A stretch of DNA of 51,275 nucleotides from an uncultured Ruminococcus sp. (lineage in GTDB: Bacteria > Bacillota > Clostridia > RUG12999), in NCBI GenBank assembly GCA_902784805.1, contig CACZWD010000002.1, forward strand, positions 1 to 51,275, read 5' to 3'. Below, piece by piece: positions 34,888-44,366 of this stretch (positions within the stretch are counted from its first letter, which is position 1; each line of letters opens with the position of its first letter). Below the pieces are notes generated by a model, which saw nothing but the letters and a program-made list of their open reading frames with translations, searched no databases and was not told the DNA's origin. A program made the position numbers and the translations under genes.

Positions 34888-35748
34888 ATGTATGATTTGT
34901 ATTCCGATAAACTGTTTGAATTTACAAATATGTTTACAGACAGTACCGAACAGATAAAAAATATAAGAATTGTACAGATAGGAGAAACTTGTCTTGATAA
35001 AGGCGCTTCTATCGAAGAGCATATTCAGGTTTGCCATGAAATTACGCTTGTTGTTTCGGGAAAGGGTGAGCTTGTGGCGGATCAGGAAAAAAACGAATGT
35101 CATGCCGGCGATATACAAATTGTTTCAAAAGGCATAAAGCACAGCATTGTTTCGGATAATGACAGCAGGCTCAGGTACATTCATTTCGCTTTTGATTTTA
35201 ATGAATATTCTTCACGGGTCTTGCAGGAATTTTACGGACAGTGCAAGAATGTGCTGCTGCAAGATGACGGAAATATCAGCAGGATTTTAAATATGCTTGT
35301 GAACGAGTACGCGAGCAGCGCCGATTTTACGGATATAATGAAGGAAAGTCTTGTTAAGGCTGCACTCGTGCTTATATGGCGCAGGGTAAATTCAAAGACC
35401 TCCGCGTACCGTCCGATTATAAGTGACAAGCCTATCGGAAGTACGGTTTACAACATAATAAAATACATTGACAATAATATAAATGAAAAGCTGACGGTAA
35501 GCAGGATAGCAAAAAAATTTTCGTACAGTGATGAATATATATCACGTCTGTTTAAGAAAAAGACGGGAGTTTCCGTTAAAAAATATATTTCAGCCACAAA
35601 AATGAAGTATGCTCAAAGCTTGCTCGCGGAGAAAAAATGCTCATTAAATGAAATAACGGAGCTTATGGGTTACAGCTCATTGCAGGCTTTTTGTAAAGCA
35701 TTTAAAAAATATACCGGTTATACACCCGGACAATTTATAAAGAAATAA
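34888..35748 (+). CDS. AraC family transcriptional regulator
   Basis: 286 residues. The N-terminal cupin domain contains EEHIQVCHEITLVVSGKGEL and IQIVSKGIKHSI; the C-terminal domain has two helix-turn-helix motifs (VSRIAKKFSYSDEYISRLFK and LNEITELMGYSSLQAFCKAF) and the AraC ending YTGYTPGQF. Starts at the ATG at 34888 with GGGAG eight bases upstream, rather than at 34873. It leads a three-gene run with two Gfo/Idh/MocA oxidoreductases, so it probably controls their sugar or inositol pathway, and perhaps itself through the octamer repeats. Confidence 0.92.
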   Translation: MYDLYSDKLFEFTNMFTDSTEQIKNIRIVQIGETCLDKGASIEEHIQVCHEITLVVSGKGELVADQEKNECHAGDIQIVSKGIKHSIVSDNDSRLRYIHFAFDFNEYSSRVLQEFYGQCKNVLLQDDGNISRILNMLVNEYASSADFTDIMKESLVKAALVLIWRRVNSKTSAYRPIISDKPIGSTVYNIIKYIDNNINEKLTVSRIAKKFSYSDEYISRLFKKKTGVSVKKYISATKMKYAQSLLAEKKCSLNEITELMGYSSLQAFCKAFKKYTGYTPGQFIKK

Positions 35749-35788
35749 AATTAAATGATTAAATATATTATTTTTTAGGGGGGTTAAT

Positions 35789-36853
35789 ATGAAAATCGGA
35801 ATTATAGGTTGCGGTAATATTGCAAACGCGTTTCATATTCCGTGTTATCTTAAAAACGGAAAGGTTGAAATAAAGTATTTTTGCGATATTTTGCCGGAAA
35901 GAGCGGAAAACGCGGTTAAAAAATACGGCTGCGGTATTGCTGTAACAGATTACAAAGCGGTTTTGGCAGACAGTGAAATTGAAGCGGTATCAATCTGCAC
36001 ACCGAATAAAATGCATTCGGTAATCGCCATAGACGCGCTTAAAGCGGGTAAAAATGTTTTGTGCGAAAAGCCGGCGGCAAGGGTGTATTCCGAAGCGCTT
36101 GAAATGCAGAAAGCGCAGCACGAGAGCGGAAAAGTCCTGAATATAGGTGTTGTCAACAGATTTAATACCGGCATAAACAAAATCAAACAGATTATCGACA
36201 GCGGCGAGCTCGGCGAAATATATCAGGTATATGTAAGCTTCAGAGCTTACAGGTCTATTCCGGGGCTCGGAGGGGATTTTACAAACAAGGCGGTTGCCGG
36301 CGGAGGTGTGCTTATTGACTGGGGCGTACATTATTTTGATATTGTAATGTATTGCTGTAGTGACCCGAAAATAAAAACCGTATCGTCCGAGCAATTTAAA
36401 AAGCTTGGTAATCCTATTGATGAATATGTATATGTAAATATGTGGGCAGGACCGCCGAAAGCTGACGGAGTTAATGATGTTGAGGAAGGAATTACAGGTC
36501 TTATAAGAACAGAAGGACCTGTAATAACCTTTAACGGCGCATGGGCGCAGAATATAGGCGAAGGAGAGACATATATTGATTTTATAGGCACAAAGGGCGG
36601 TATAAGGCTAAACTACGCGAAGGACTTTGTTATGTATTCAACAAAGAGCGGAATGCTCACAAAAACAACGTTTCAAATGAACGAAGGTATGGAATTCGGA
36701 CCGATGTTTCAGAATGAAATAAATTCGTTTGTTGAATGTATAGAAACAGGAAAAACGCTTCCGTCGCATATTGACACAAATATAATAACCGCTCAAATGC
36801 TTGACGCGATTTATCGGTCCGCGGAGGAACACAGAGAAATAAAACTAGACTAA
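35789..36853 (+). CDS. Gfo/Idh/MocA family oxidoreductase
   Basis: 354 residues. The N-terminal Rossmann domain starts IGIIGCGNIANAFHIP, with the NAD-binding glycines. The EKP motif is in NVLCEKPAAR. The C-terminal alpha/beta domain has VAGGGVLIDWGVHYFDIVMY, including the aspartate-histidine pair expected in the active site. Family members oxidise or reduce sugars and cyclitols with NAD(P). A GGGGGG-rich ribosome site lies seven bases before the ATG. It is 41 bases after the AraC gene and 19 before the next oxidoreductase. Confidence 0.93.
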   Translation: MKIGIIGCGNIANAFHIPCYLKNGKVEIKYFCDILPERAENAVKKYGCGIAVTDYKAVLADSEIEAVSICTPNKMHSVIAIDALKAGKNVLCEKPAARVYSEALEMQKAQHESGKVLNIGVVNRFNTGINKIKQIIDSGELGEIYQVYVSFRAYRSIPGLGGDFTNKAVAGGGVLIDWGVHYFDIVMYCCSDPKIKTVSSEQFKKLGNPIDEYVYVNMWAGPPKADGVNDVEEGITGLIRTEGPVITFNGAWAQNIGEGETYIDFIGTKGGIRLNYAKDFVMYSTKSGMLTKTTFQMNEGMEFGPMFQNEINSFVECIETGKTLPSHIDTNIITAQMLDAIYRSAEEHREIKLD

Positions 36854-36872
36854 GTATCGGAGTTGAAAACAT

Positions 36873-37703
36873 ATGAAAATAGGTTTTATTGATTATTATT
36901 TGGACGAATGGCACGCTAATAATTATCCGAAAATGATAAAAGAGCTGTCGGACGGAAGATATGAAGTTTCTTTCGCTTACGGAAAAATTGACAGCCCTGT
37001 CGGCGGAATGACAAACAAAGAGTGGGCGGAAAAAAACGGAATAGAATTGCTTGAAAGTATTGAGGAGGTTATCGAAAAAAGCGACAGGCTTATAGTGCTT
37101 TCTCCCGACAATCCGGAAATGCACGAGGAGTTGTGTGAGCTTCCGCTGAAATCGGGCAAGCTGTTATATATTGATAAAACTTTCGCTCCGGACAGAAAAA
37201 CGGCGGAAAAAATTTTTGAAAACGCAAAAGCGGGAAATACAAAATGTTATTCGAGTTCGGCGCTCAGGTTCGCGAGTGAGCTTTGTGATATTGACAAAAA
37301 GGCAATTCATAAAATTTACAGTGAGGGGCCCGGTGAATACGAGATGTATTCCATTCATCAGATAGAGCCCATTATTTGCCTTATGGAGAGCCGCGCGAAA
37401 CAAATTATGTTTACGGGAGAAAGCAATCACCCGTCAATGATTATAAAGTTTGAGGACGGACGCTATGCGCAGATGTATCAGACCCGCAACACTCCGTTCC
37501 GCTTAACTGTTGAAAAAGATGATGGCAGCAGCAATATTGTGCAAATCAAGTCAAATTATTTCGGTTTGTTTTTGGAAGAGCTTATACACTTTTTCGATAC
37601 GGGTATTGTTCCCGTACCGCATGAGCAGACAATAGACGTTATCGCGGTAAGAGAAGCCGGGCTTAAAGCAATGAAGACACCGTATGAATGGGTAGAGGTA
37701 TAA
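36873..37703 (+). CDS. Gfo/Idh/MocA-like oxidoreductase, short form
   Basis: 276 residues. The N-terminus MKIGFIDYYLDEWHANNYP resembles Rossmann-type beginnings but lacks the GxGxxG glycines. Later come IVLSPDNPEMHEEL, LYIDKTFAPDRKTAEKIFENA (in place of EKP), and IVPVPHEQTIDVIAVREAG, the usual family ending. It is shorter than the classical proteins and its cofactor-binding loop is altered, so it may bind a nucleotide or sugar differently, or act as a partner of the preceding enzyme. It is the last gene of the AraC run, ending at the terminator at 37732. Confidence 0.8.
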   Translation: MKIGFIDYYLDEWHANNYPKMIKELSDGRYEVSFAYGKIDSPVGGMTNKEWAEKNGIELLESIEEVIEKSDRLIVLSPDNPEMHEELCELPLKSGKLLYIDKTFAPDRKTAEKIFENAKAGNTKCYSSSALRFASELCDIDKKAIHKIYSEGPGEYEMYSIHQIEPIICLMESRAKQIMFTGESNHPSMIIKFEDGRYAQMYQTRNTPFRLTVEKDDGSSNIVQIKSNYFGLFLEELIHFFDTGIVPVPHEQTIDVIAVREAGLKAMKTPYEWVEV

Positions 37704-37731
37704 GGATATTTTATATAAAGTAAAAAAGAGA

Positions 37732-37778
37732 AAAATCCCGGATTTTATGCAGAAACTTTACTTAAAATCCGTGATTTT
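37732..37778. terminator. Bidirectional terminator after the Gfo/Idh operon
   Basis: 16-base arms 37732-37747 and 37763-37778 pair with one mismatch around a 15-base loop. T-runs follow on both strands. The next base starts the stop codon of the converging gene. Confidence 0.8.
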
Positions 37779-38387
37779 TTACATCAAAACAGGTTTGCCG
37801 CAGCGCTGACATTTTGAATCGGAAAGAGTGTTTTGCGCACCGCAGAAAACGCATATATTTGTGCCGCATTTTGATTTATCGTAAATTTCTATCGGGAAAG
37901 GATATCCGGGATGATAACGAACCTTATCGCCTTCATTAACATACGGGTGAAAAGCCATGGCTTTTTTGTCTTTGATTTTAATTTTTTTACCCTCGTCCGA
38001 ACGAATAACAATAAGGTATTTTTTTTTGTTTGATTTTTTTTCATCCGAAAGAGAATGCCATTTTTTGTTTTTTATAACAGTTCCGTCAACGGCGTCCTTT
38101 TTAAGTCTGCCGAGGTCTTTTAAAAGCGATATCCACATTCCGAATGCTATTCCTATAAAAATTACCAACAAAACCGAGGCAACAAGCAATATTTCACCCA
38201 CGCTGCTGCCTTGTTTTAACGCAACTATTGCGGTTATTGCAATTATAATTATAAAGATTACAGGCGCGGAAATTATCGCGTATTTAAAATTCTTTTTTAT
38301 CTGCTGCCGCATTTCTTCAATAAACTCGGGATTTTCAGGCATATGTGAAAATCCTGTCCGGTTTGTACCGTTAAAATCGTTCTCCAT
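37779..38387 (-). CDS. Two-helix membrane protein with C-terminal zinc ribbon, unknown function
   Basis: 202 residues; not recognised as a named family. A hydrophilic N-terminus is followed by two hydrophobic helices (about 36-57 and 65-88), a lysine-rich stretch (97-145), a beta-rich part with YVNEGDKVRYHPGYPFPIEI that resembles a small OB- or SH3-like barrel, and a four-cysteine zinc ribbon C179/C182/C193/C196 (CVFCG, CQRCG). Such ribbons at the end of small membrane proteins are common in gut Clostridia. It has its own promoter and RBS and is not in an operon. The large soluble part is probably cytosolic. Confidence 0.8.
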   Translation of the reverse strand: MENDFNGTNRTGFSHMPENPEFIEEMRQQIKKNFKYAIISAPVIFIIIIAITAIVALKQGSSVGEILLVASVLLVIFIGIAFGMWISLLKDLGRLKKDAVDGTVIKNKKWHSLSDEKKSNKKKYLIVIRSDEGKKIKIKDKKAMAFHPYVNEGDKVRYHPGYPFPIEIYDKSKCGTNICVFCGAQNTLSDSKCQRCGKPVLM

Positions 38388-38424
38388 AAGTAAATCTCCT
38401 TTTCTTTTTTATAGATTTTATTAT

Positions 38425-38453
38425 ATTATATCATAACATTTTATGTTTTTCAA
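38425..38453 (-). promoter_or_regulatory. Promoter of the zinc-ribbon membrane protein gene
   Basis: On the minus strand TTGAAA (38448-38453), a 17-bp spacer and TATAAT (38425-38430), about 38 bases before the ATG. Confidence 0.7.
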
Positions 38454-38540
38454 TAGTGCAAAAGAAAATGAAAATGCCGTTTTTAAGGTATATTTAAACG
38501 GACAAACGGTGAGGTTTTTCAAGACTCCGCCATTTGCTTG

Positions 38541-39974
38541 CTATATTCTTGAATACAGCTCATTTAATTTTTTAAAGCGGTTTTTATCTATTCCGTCAAG
38601 CTGTTCTTTTGTAATACGGTATTGCCAGTTTCCTTCGGCTTTGCCCGGAATGTTTAGCCTTGTGTCGGAGCCGTAGCCGAGAAGGTCCTGAACAGGCATT
38701 ATAACAAGCCCCGCGTGACTTGCAAACATTGTTCTTATTATATCGGCGCAGCCGTCTGTCCAGTCGCCGCCCTTGTGACCGCAATATTCAAGCATTTCGC
38801 GGCGGTCATTGTCCGAAAGCTCCCAGAGATAACCGAGAAGCGTATTATTATCGTGAGTGCCGGTGTAGGCGACACAGTTGTTTATATAATTATGAGGTCT
38901 GTGCGGAGTTGAGCTGTCGCCCATAAACGCGAACTGAAAAACACGCATACCGGGGAAACCGCTTTCTTCCAACAGCTCCAAAACCTCTTTTGTAATATCA
39001 CCCAAATCCTCGGCTATTATAAAAGCATCGCCCGCGGCTTCTTTTATGGCATTCACAAGGTTTATACCGGGACCCTTTTTCCATGAACCTTCCTTTGCGC
39101 TTTTCGCGTTTCCTGGAATTTCCCAGTAGGCTTCAATGCCTCTGAAATGGTCGATTCTTATGCCGTCAAAAAGCTTTGTCATATGTGAAATTCTGTCGCG
39201 CCACCAATTATAGCCGTCCTTTTCCATTTCGTCCCAGTTATAAATGGGATTTCCCCAAAGCTGCCCTTCGCTGCTGAAATAATCGGGCGGAACACCCGCA
39301 ACACCTGTCGGTCTGTCGTTTTCATCGAGCAAAAACAGTTTTTTGTCTGACCAGACATCGCAGCTGTCATAATCAACATATATGGGAACATCGCCAATGA
39401 TTTTTATACCGTTATCATTTGCGTATTTTTTTATTTCAGACCACTGAGAAAAAAATTCAAACTGAATAAATTTCCACATAAATAAAATATCGTCGCTTAT
39501 TTTATTTGTTTTCCACTCGTTCCACGGAGCATATGCATTAGCCTCTTTAAGCGCCATAAAACGGCAAAAATTGTCAAGATATTTGTCGGATGATATAAAC
39601 GCTTCGATTTCATCACGGTTTTCAGCGCGTTTTGAAGCATTTAAAAGCACTGAATTTCTTGTATGAAAAAGCCTGACATATTCGCAGGAATAAGGGTTTT
39701 GCTGACGCTGGGAGTCAAGCTCTTCTTTTGTGAGCAAGCCTTTTTCATAAAGCTTGAAAAGATTAATAAAATATGGATTGCCTCCAAATGTCGAGGGCGA
39801 TTTGTACGGTGAGTTGCACTCATCAACAGGACAGAAAGGGAGCACCTGCCAATATGAGAAGCCGCAAGCCTTTAAAAAATCAATAAATTGTTTTGCTTCG
39901 TCACCGAAAGAGCCGATACCGTATTCGCCGAAAAGTGACGATATATGCATAAGAACACCGCTTTTTCTTGTCAT
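38541..39974 (-). CDS. malQ: 4-alpha-glucanotransferase (amylomaltase)
   Basis: 477 residues, GH77. It moves alpha-1,4-glucan segments between chains and releases glucose. N-terminus RKSGVLMHISSLFGEYGIG; sugar-site segment YWQVLPFCPVD; catalytic residues lie in GIRIDHFRG (nucleophile Asp), IAEDLGD (acid/base Glu) and TGTHDNNTL (Asp). About 500 residues is normal for the short type. The frame opens at 40040, but the ATG at 39974 fits the family start and has AAGGA 12 bases upstream. It is transcribed away from the glycogen operon from an adjacent promoter and probably serves the same metabolism. Confidence 0.95.
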   Translation of the reverse strand: MTRKSGVLMHISSLFGEYGIGSFGDEAKQFIDFLKACGFSYWQVLPFCPVDECNSPYKSPSTFGGNPYFINLFKLYEKGLLTKEELDSQRQQNPYSCEYVRLFHTRNSVLLNASKRAENRDEIEAFISSDKYLDNFCRFMALKEANAYAPWNEWKTNKISDDILFMWKFIQFEFFSQWSEIKKYANDNGIKIIGDVPIYVDYDSCDVWSDKKLFLLDENDRPTGVAGVPPDYFSSEGQLWGNPIYNWDEMEKDGYNWWRDRISHMTKLFDGIRIDHFRGIEAYWEIPGNAKSAKEGSWKKGPGINLVNAIKEAAGDAFIIAEDLGDITKEVLELLEESGFPGMRVFQFAFMGDSSTPHRPHNYINNCVAYTGTHDNNTLLGYLWELSDNDRREMLEYCGHKGGDWTDGCADIIRTMFASHAGLVIMPVQDLLGYGSDTRLNIPGKAEGNWQYRITKEQLDGIDKNRFKKLNELYSRI

Positions 39975-40030
39975 AAACCTAATAAATCCTTTCCTTAAAG
40001 AGTAATTAATAGTTTTTTTGCACATATTAT

Positions 40031-40059
40031 ATTGTACCATAAAAAAAAATAAAATGCAA
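40031..40059 (-). promoter_or_regulatory. malQ promoter
   Basis: On the minus strand TTGCAT (40054-40059), a 17-bp spacer and TACAAT (40031-40036), 31 bp from the divergent glg promoter. Confidence 0.65.
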
Positions 40060-40090
40060 ATAAAAATTCAATTTATAACAGCATATTTCC

Positions 40091-40119
40091 TTGACAAACG
40101 TAGTTAATTATTGTATAAT
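40091..40119 (+). promoter_or_regulatory. Promoter of the glycogen operon
   Basis: TTGACA (40091-40096), a 17-bp spacer and TATAAT (40114-40119), full consensus, 50 bases before glgB. It can drive all six genes to 50098; no internal promoter stands out. Confidence 0.85.
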
Positions 40120-40169
40120 ATTATTATATGGATATTTATGGTAATAATATTTTGGTCAGGAGGGGAATA

Positions 40170-42035
40170 ATGAAAAAAAATTTTGCTGACGCTTTAGACG
40201 AATTTTCTGCCGGTCTGAGCAGTCACGCATATGAGTTTATGGGTTGCCATAAGTTGGGAAACGGCTATGTTTTCAGAGTCTGGGCGCCAAACGCGAGAAA
40301 TGTTTTTTTAACAGGCTCGTTTAATGAATGGAACACTAGGAATATTCCTATGAAAAATATAGGCCGGGGTATATGGGAAGCCGAATCAGAGAACGCAAAA
40401 ATTTTTGATGAATATAAGTATTATATTGAAAAAAGCGACGGAAACTTTGTTTACAAAAGTGATCCTTATGCGTTCCACGCTTGTACAAGACCTGAAAATT
40501 CATCAAAGGTTTATGACATAGAAGGCTTTGAATGGACAGACAAAAAATATTTAAAAAAAACGGCAACTACATCTGTATTATCGGAGCCGGTTAATATTTA
40601 CGAGGTTCATCTCGGCTCGTGGAAGCTGTATGAGGACGGTAATTATTTTTCATACAGAAAAATGGCTGATGAGCTTGTAAAATATGTTAAAAAAATGGGT
40701 TATACTCATATTGAGCTTCTTCCTGTAAGCGAGTATCCTTTTGACCCGTCTTGGGGATATCAGGTTACGGGGTATTACGCGCCTACTTCAAGATACGGTA
40801 CTCCGCAGGATTTTATGTATTTTGTAAACCGCTTTCATGAGGAGGGTATAGGCGTTATCCTGGATTGGGTGGGCGCTCATTTTCCGAAGGACGAAAACGG
40901 GCTTTATGAATTTGACGGCACCTGCCTTTACGAATCCTCCGATAAGATGATGAATGAGCATCCCGATTGGAACACGAGGATTTTTAATTACGGCAGAAAT
41001 GAAGTGAAATCCTTTTTGATTTCAAACGTTGTTTTTTGGCTTGAAAAGTATCATATTGACGGCATAAGAGTTGACGCTGTCGCTTCAATGCTTTATCTTG
41101 ATTACGGTAGGCGTGACGGACAATGGCGGCCGAATAAGTACGGCGGCAATTATAACCTTGAAGCAATAGATTTTTTAAGGGCGCTTAACTCAGCCGCTTT
41201 TCATTTTAAACCGTCGGTTATGATGATAGCCGAGGAATCAACCGCGTTTCCTATGGTAACAAAACCGGGTTACGACGGCGGGTTGGGCTTTAATTTTAAG
41301 TGGAATATGGGCTGGATGAACGATATGCTCGGCTATATGTCGGAGGACCCATATTTCAGAAAAGGCAGACATAACGACCTTACCTTTTCGCTCACATACG
41401 CTTTTTCGGAGAATTTTATCCTGCCGGTTTCGCATGACGAGGTGGTTCACGGCAAAGGCTCGCTTATAGGTAAAATGCCGGGTGAGTATGATGAAAAATT
41501 TGACAATTTAAGAGCGTTTATGGGTTATATGATGGCTCATCCGGGTAAAAAACTCAGTTTTATGGGTAATGAATTCGGACAGTTTGCCGAATGGAATTAT
41601 GCAAAATCGCTTGAATGGTTTATGCTTGAATATGAAAAGCATAAAAAGCTTCATCGTTTTGTTAAAGAGCTTAACGCTTTTTATCTCGAAAACAGCCCAT
41701 TTTGGGAAAACGATATAAGCTGGGACGGCTTTACATGGCTTGTCAGCGATGACAATTCCCAGAGCGTAATTGCGTTTATCAGGCGTGACAAAAAAGGCAA
41801 TGAAATTATTGTGGTATGTAATTTCTGTCCGGTTTTGAGAGAAAAATATAAAATAGGAGTTCCGCACGAGGGAGAATATAAGCCCGTATTTTCAAGCGAC
41901 AGCCTGAAATACGGAGGCAAGGGGACAAGGCTTAAAAAAGTAAAAACAAAGAGCTGTGAAATGCACGGCTTCGCGCAGTCTATCGAAATAAAAATTCCAC
42001 CGCTTTCTACTGTATATTATACTATTGTAAAATAA
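40170..42035 (+). CDS. glgB: 1,4-alpha-glucan branching enzyme
   Basis: 621 residues, GH13. An N-terminal CBM48-like module ([20 protein letters not shown], about 34-55) precedes the barrel. The catalytic nucleophile is D302 in [13 protein letters not shown], the acid/base E355 in IAEESTAFP, and D423 in [12 protein letters not shown]. It introduces alpha-1,6 branches into glycogen. The strand-3 motif reads LDWVGAHFP where a proline is usual after WV. The ATG at 40170 has GGAGGGG four bases upstream and is chosen over 40128. First gene of the glycogen operon, 14 bases before glgC. Confidence 0.97.
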   Translation: MKKNFADALDEFSAGLSSHAYEFMGCHKLGNGYVFRVWAPNARNVFLTGSFNEWNTRNIPMKNIGRGIWEAESENAKIFDEYKYYIEKSDGNFVYKSDPYAFHACTRPENSSKVYDIEGFEWTDKKYLKKTATTSVLSEPVNIYEVHLGSWKLYEDGNYFSYRKMADELVKYVKKMGYTHIELLPVSEYPFDPSWGYQVTGYYAPTSRYGTPQDFMYFVNRFHEEGIGVILDWVGAHFPKDENGLYEFDGTCLYESSDKMMNEHPDWNTRIFNYGRNEVKSFLISNVVFWLEKYHIDGIRVDAVASMLYLDYGRRDGQWRPNKYGGNYNLEAIDFLRALNSAAFHFKPSVMMIAEESTAFPMVTKPGYDGGLGFNFKWNMGWMNDMLGYMSEDPYFRKGRHNDLTFSLTYAFSENFILPVSHDEVVHGKGSLIGKMPGEYDEKFDNLRAFMGYMMAHPGKKLSFMGNEFGQFAEWNYAKSLEWFMLEYEKHKKLHRFVKELNAFYLENSPFWENDISWDGFTWLVSDDNSQSVIAFIRRDKKGNEIIVVCNFCPVLREKYKIGVPHEGEYKPVFSSDSLKYGGKGTRLKKVKTKSCEMHGFAQSIEIKIPPLSTVYYTIVK

Positions 42036-42049
42036 GGGGGCAAAGCTTT

Positions 42050-43234
42050 ATGCTTGAAAGACACAAAGAATGTATCGCGATGCTGCTTGCCGGTGGGCAG
42101 GGCAGCAGATTACTTGTTCTTACGGAAAAAACGGCAAAGCCAGCCGTGCCTTTCGGAGGAAAATACAGAATTATTGATTTCCCGCTTTCCAACTGTGTAA
42201 ATTCCGAAATTGACACGGTCGGTATTCTTACTCAGTACCAGCCGCTTGAGCTTAACGATTATATCGGCAACGGACAGCCGTGGGGGCTTAACCGCAACTA
42301 CGGCGGCGCTCATGTGCTTCCGCCGTATCAGACGTCGGGCAAAAACGAATGGTATAAGGGAACGGCAAACGCCATATATCAAAATATTTCCTTTGTTGAA
42401 GGGTATAACCCCGAACATGTTATAATTCTTTCGGGCGACCATATTTATAAAATGGATTATAACAAAATGCTCAAATTCCATAAAGACAACGGCGCGGAAT
42501 GTACTATTGCCGTTCGTGACGTACCGATTGAGGAAGCAAGCCGTTTCGGCATTATGAATACAAACCCCGACGGTTCAATTTACCAGTTTGAGGAAAAGCC
42601 GAAAAAACCGAAAAGTAATCATGCTTCAATGGGTGTGTATATTTTCAAATGGGATGTTTTAAAAGAATATCTTATTGCCGATGAGGCTGATAAAACCTCC
42701 GATAACGACTTTGGCAAAAATGTTATTCCGGCACTTCTTCGTGACGGCAGGAAGCTTTTTGCCTATACTTTTGCGGGTTATTGGAAAGATGTCGGCACAA
42801 TACTAAGCCTTTGGGAAGCAAACATGGATATACTTGACGGTAATTTCGCGCTTAAAGATAAGCATTTTAAAATTTACGCGAGAAACTACGCTCAGCCGTC
42901 CAGTTATATTGCGGACTGTTCCGAAATCAAGGATTCGTTTGTTGCCGAAGGCTGCTCCGTGAAAGGAAAGGTTACTCATTCGATTATTTCGACAGGCTGC
43001 GTTATTGAGGAAAATGTCGAGATAAACGACAGTGTTATTATGCCCGGTGCCGTTGTAAAAGAAGGCTCGGTCATTAAATATTCGATGATAGGCGAAGACG
43101 TTACGGTCGAGCAAAACTGCCGTATAGGCGATAACCCCGAATATTATGACAAGAGCGAATGGGGCATAAGTGTTATCGGTAAAAACGAAACAGTTGAAAA
43201 AAACAGTACGGTTAAGCCAAACACGGTTATATAA
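42050..43234 (+). CDS. glgC: Glucose-1-phosphate adenylyltransferase, catalytic subunit
   Basis: 394 residues. It makes ADP-glucose from glucose 1-phosphate and ATP, the committed step of glycogen synthesis. The nucleotidyltransferase signature [10 protein letters not shown] (12-21) is intact, followed by [26 protein letters not shown] (metal-binding Asp) and [10 protein letters not shown]. The C-terminal third is a left-handed beta-helix ([18 protein letters not shown]). Allosteric control is usual for the family. A GGGGG-type ribosome site lies before the ATG. It is followed after 19 bases by glgD, with which it forms the Firmicute GlgC/GlgD pair. Confidence 0.97.
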   Translation: MLERHKECIAMLLAGGQGSRLLVLTEKTAKPAVPFGGKYRIIDFPLSNCVNSEIDTVGILTQYQPLELNDYIGNGQPWGLNRNYGGAHVLPPYQTSGKNEWYKGTANAIYQNISFVEGYNPEHVIILSGDHIYKMDYNKMLKFHKDNGAECTIAVRDVPIEEASRFGIMNTNPDGSIYQFEEKPKKPKSNHASMGVYIFKWDVLKEYLIADEADKTSDNDFGKNVIPALLRDGRKLFAYTFAGYWKDVGTILSLWEANMDILDGNFALKDKHFKIYARNYAQPSSYIADCSEIKDSFVAEGCSVKGKVTHSIISTGCVIEENVEINDSVIMPGAVVKEGSVIKYSMIGEDVTVEQNCRIGDNPEYYDKSEWGISVIGKNETVEKNSTVKPNTVI

Positions 43235-43253
43235 GAAAGGAGCGTGAAACATC

Positions 43254-44366
43254 TTGAAAATGACAGGTATAATTTTTTCAAATATTTATGATGATACTTT
43301 GGGAGAGCTTACCGCAAACAGAACAGTTGCGTCACTTCCTTTCGGCGGACGTTACAGACAGATAGATTTTACGCTTTCAAATATGGTAAACTCCGGAATC
43401 AGAAATATCGGCGTTGTCACAAAATATAATTACCAGTCGCTTATGGACCATCTCGGAAGCTGCCAGGAGTGGGATTTAAACAACAAAAACGGAGGTCTTT
43501 ACATTTTGCCTCCCTTCGCGAGCGGCAGGTCTGAGGTTTACCGCGGAAAGCTTGAAGCTTTGCATACAGCTATGAATTTTTTAAAGTCGCAAAACACCGA
43601 TTATGTTGTTTTGTCCGATACAATAACAATTTGTAATATTGATTACAGAGAAATTGTTAAGACGCATATAGACTCAGGCAGAGATATAACGGTTATAGCC
43701 ACGAAGCCGCTTAATTATACCGATGATAACCTTCTTGTTATTGAATGTGACAAGAATTTTGCCGCAACGGATATAATAATCAACTACCCGGCAAAAAACG
43801 GCTCGCTTACAGGTATGGGTATGTTTATAATGGATAGGGAAATGCTTATTAAAGAGGTTGAAGAAGCGGTTGCGCAGGGCTACTACCACTTTGAGAAGGA
43901 TTTTCTTCAAAGACATTTTAATATGGGTAATTTGTCGGTTAATGTTTACGAATTTAAGGGCAAAGTTCTGAGAAATAAAAATATCGCGGCGTTTTTTAAT
44001 AACAACCTTAAACTTCTTGATGAAGAAACAAGAAACGATATTTTTAAAACAGATTCCCCGATTTACACAAAAATACGTGATGAAATACCCACGTATTACG
44101 GTGAAACCTCAAAAGTAAGCGAATGTCTTATAGCTGACGGCTGTAGTATCAAAGGAGAAATTGAAGAGTCAATTCTGTTCCGTGATATAAAAATAAAAAA
44201 AGGCGCTAAAATAAAAAAATCAATTATAATGCAGGGCGCCAATATCGGTGAAAACGTATATATCGAAAACGCTATTCTCGATAAAGACGTTACGGTAACA
44301 GACGGAACAAGGCTTATAGGCGCGCCTGAAAGTCCTGTAATTATAAAGAAAGGTGAAATTGTATGA
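43254..44366 (+). CDS. glgD: Glucose-1-phosphate adenylyltransferase, GlgD subunit
   Basis: 370 residues, a GlgC paralogue. The fold is conserved (SLPFGGRYRQIDFTLSNMVN, SGIRNIGVVTKYN, left-handed helix from about 285), but the catalytic GGxGxRL loop is missing: the N-terminus reads MTGIIFSNIYDDTLGELTANR. In Firmicutes GlgD acts as a non-catalytic partner that changes GlgC activity, which fits. The start is TTG at 43254, with AAGGAG 11 bases upstream; an ATG two codons later is possible. Its TGA stop overlaps the glgA ATG by four bases. Confidence 0.95.
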   Translation: MKMTGIIFSNIYDDTLGELTANRTVASLPFGGRYRQIDFTLSNMVNSGIRNIGVVTKYNYQSLMDHLGSCQEWDLNNKNGGLYILPPFASGRSEVYRGKLEALHTAMNFLKSQNTDYVVLSDTITICNIDYREIVKTHIDSGRDITVIATKPLNYTDDNLLVIECDKNFAATDIIINYPAKNGSLTGMGMFIMDREMLIKEVEEAVAQGYYHFEKDFLQRHFNMGNLSVNVYEFKGKVLRNKNIAAFFNNNLKLLDEETRNDIFKTDSPIYTKIRDEIPTYYGETSKVSECLIADGCSIKGEIEESILFRDIKIKKGAKIKKSIIMQGANIGENVYIENAILDKDVTVTDGTRLIGAPESPVIIKKGEIV

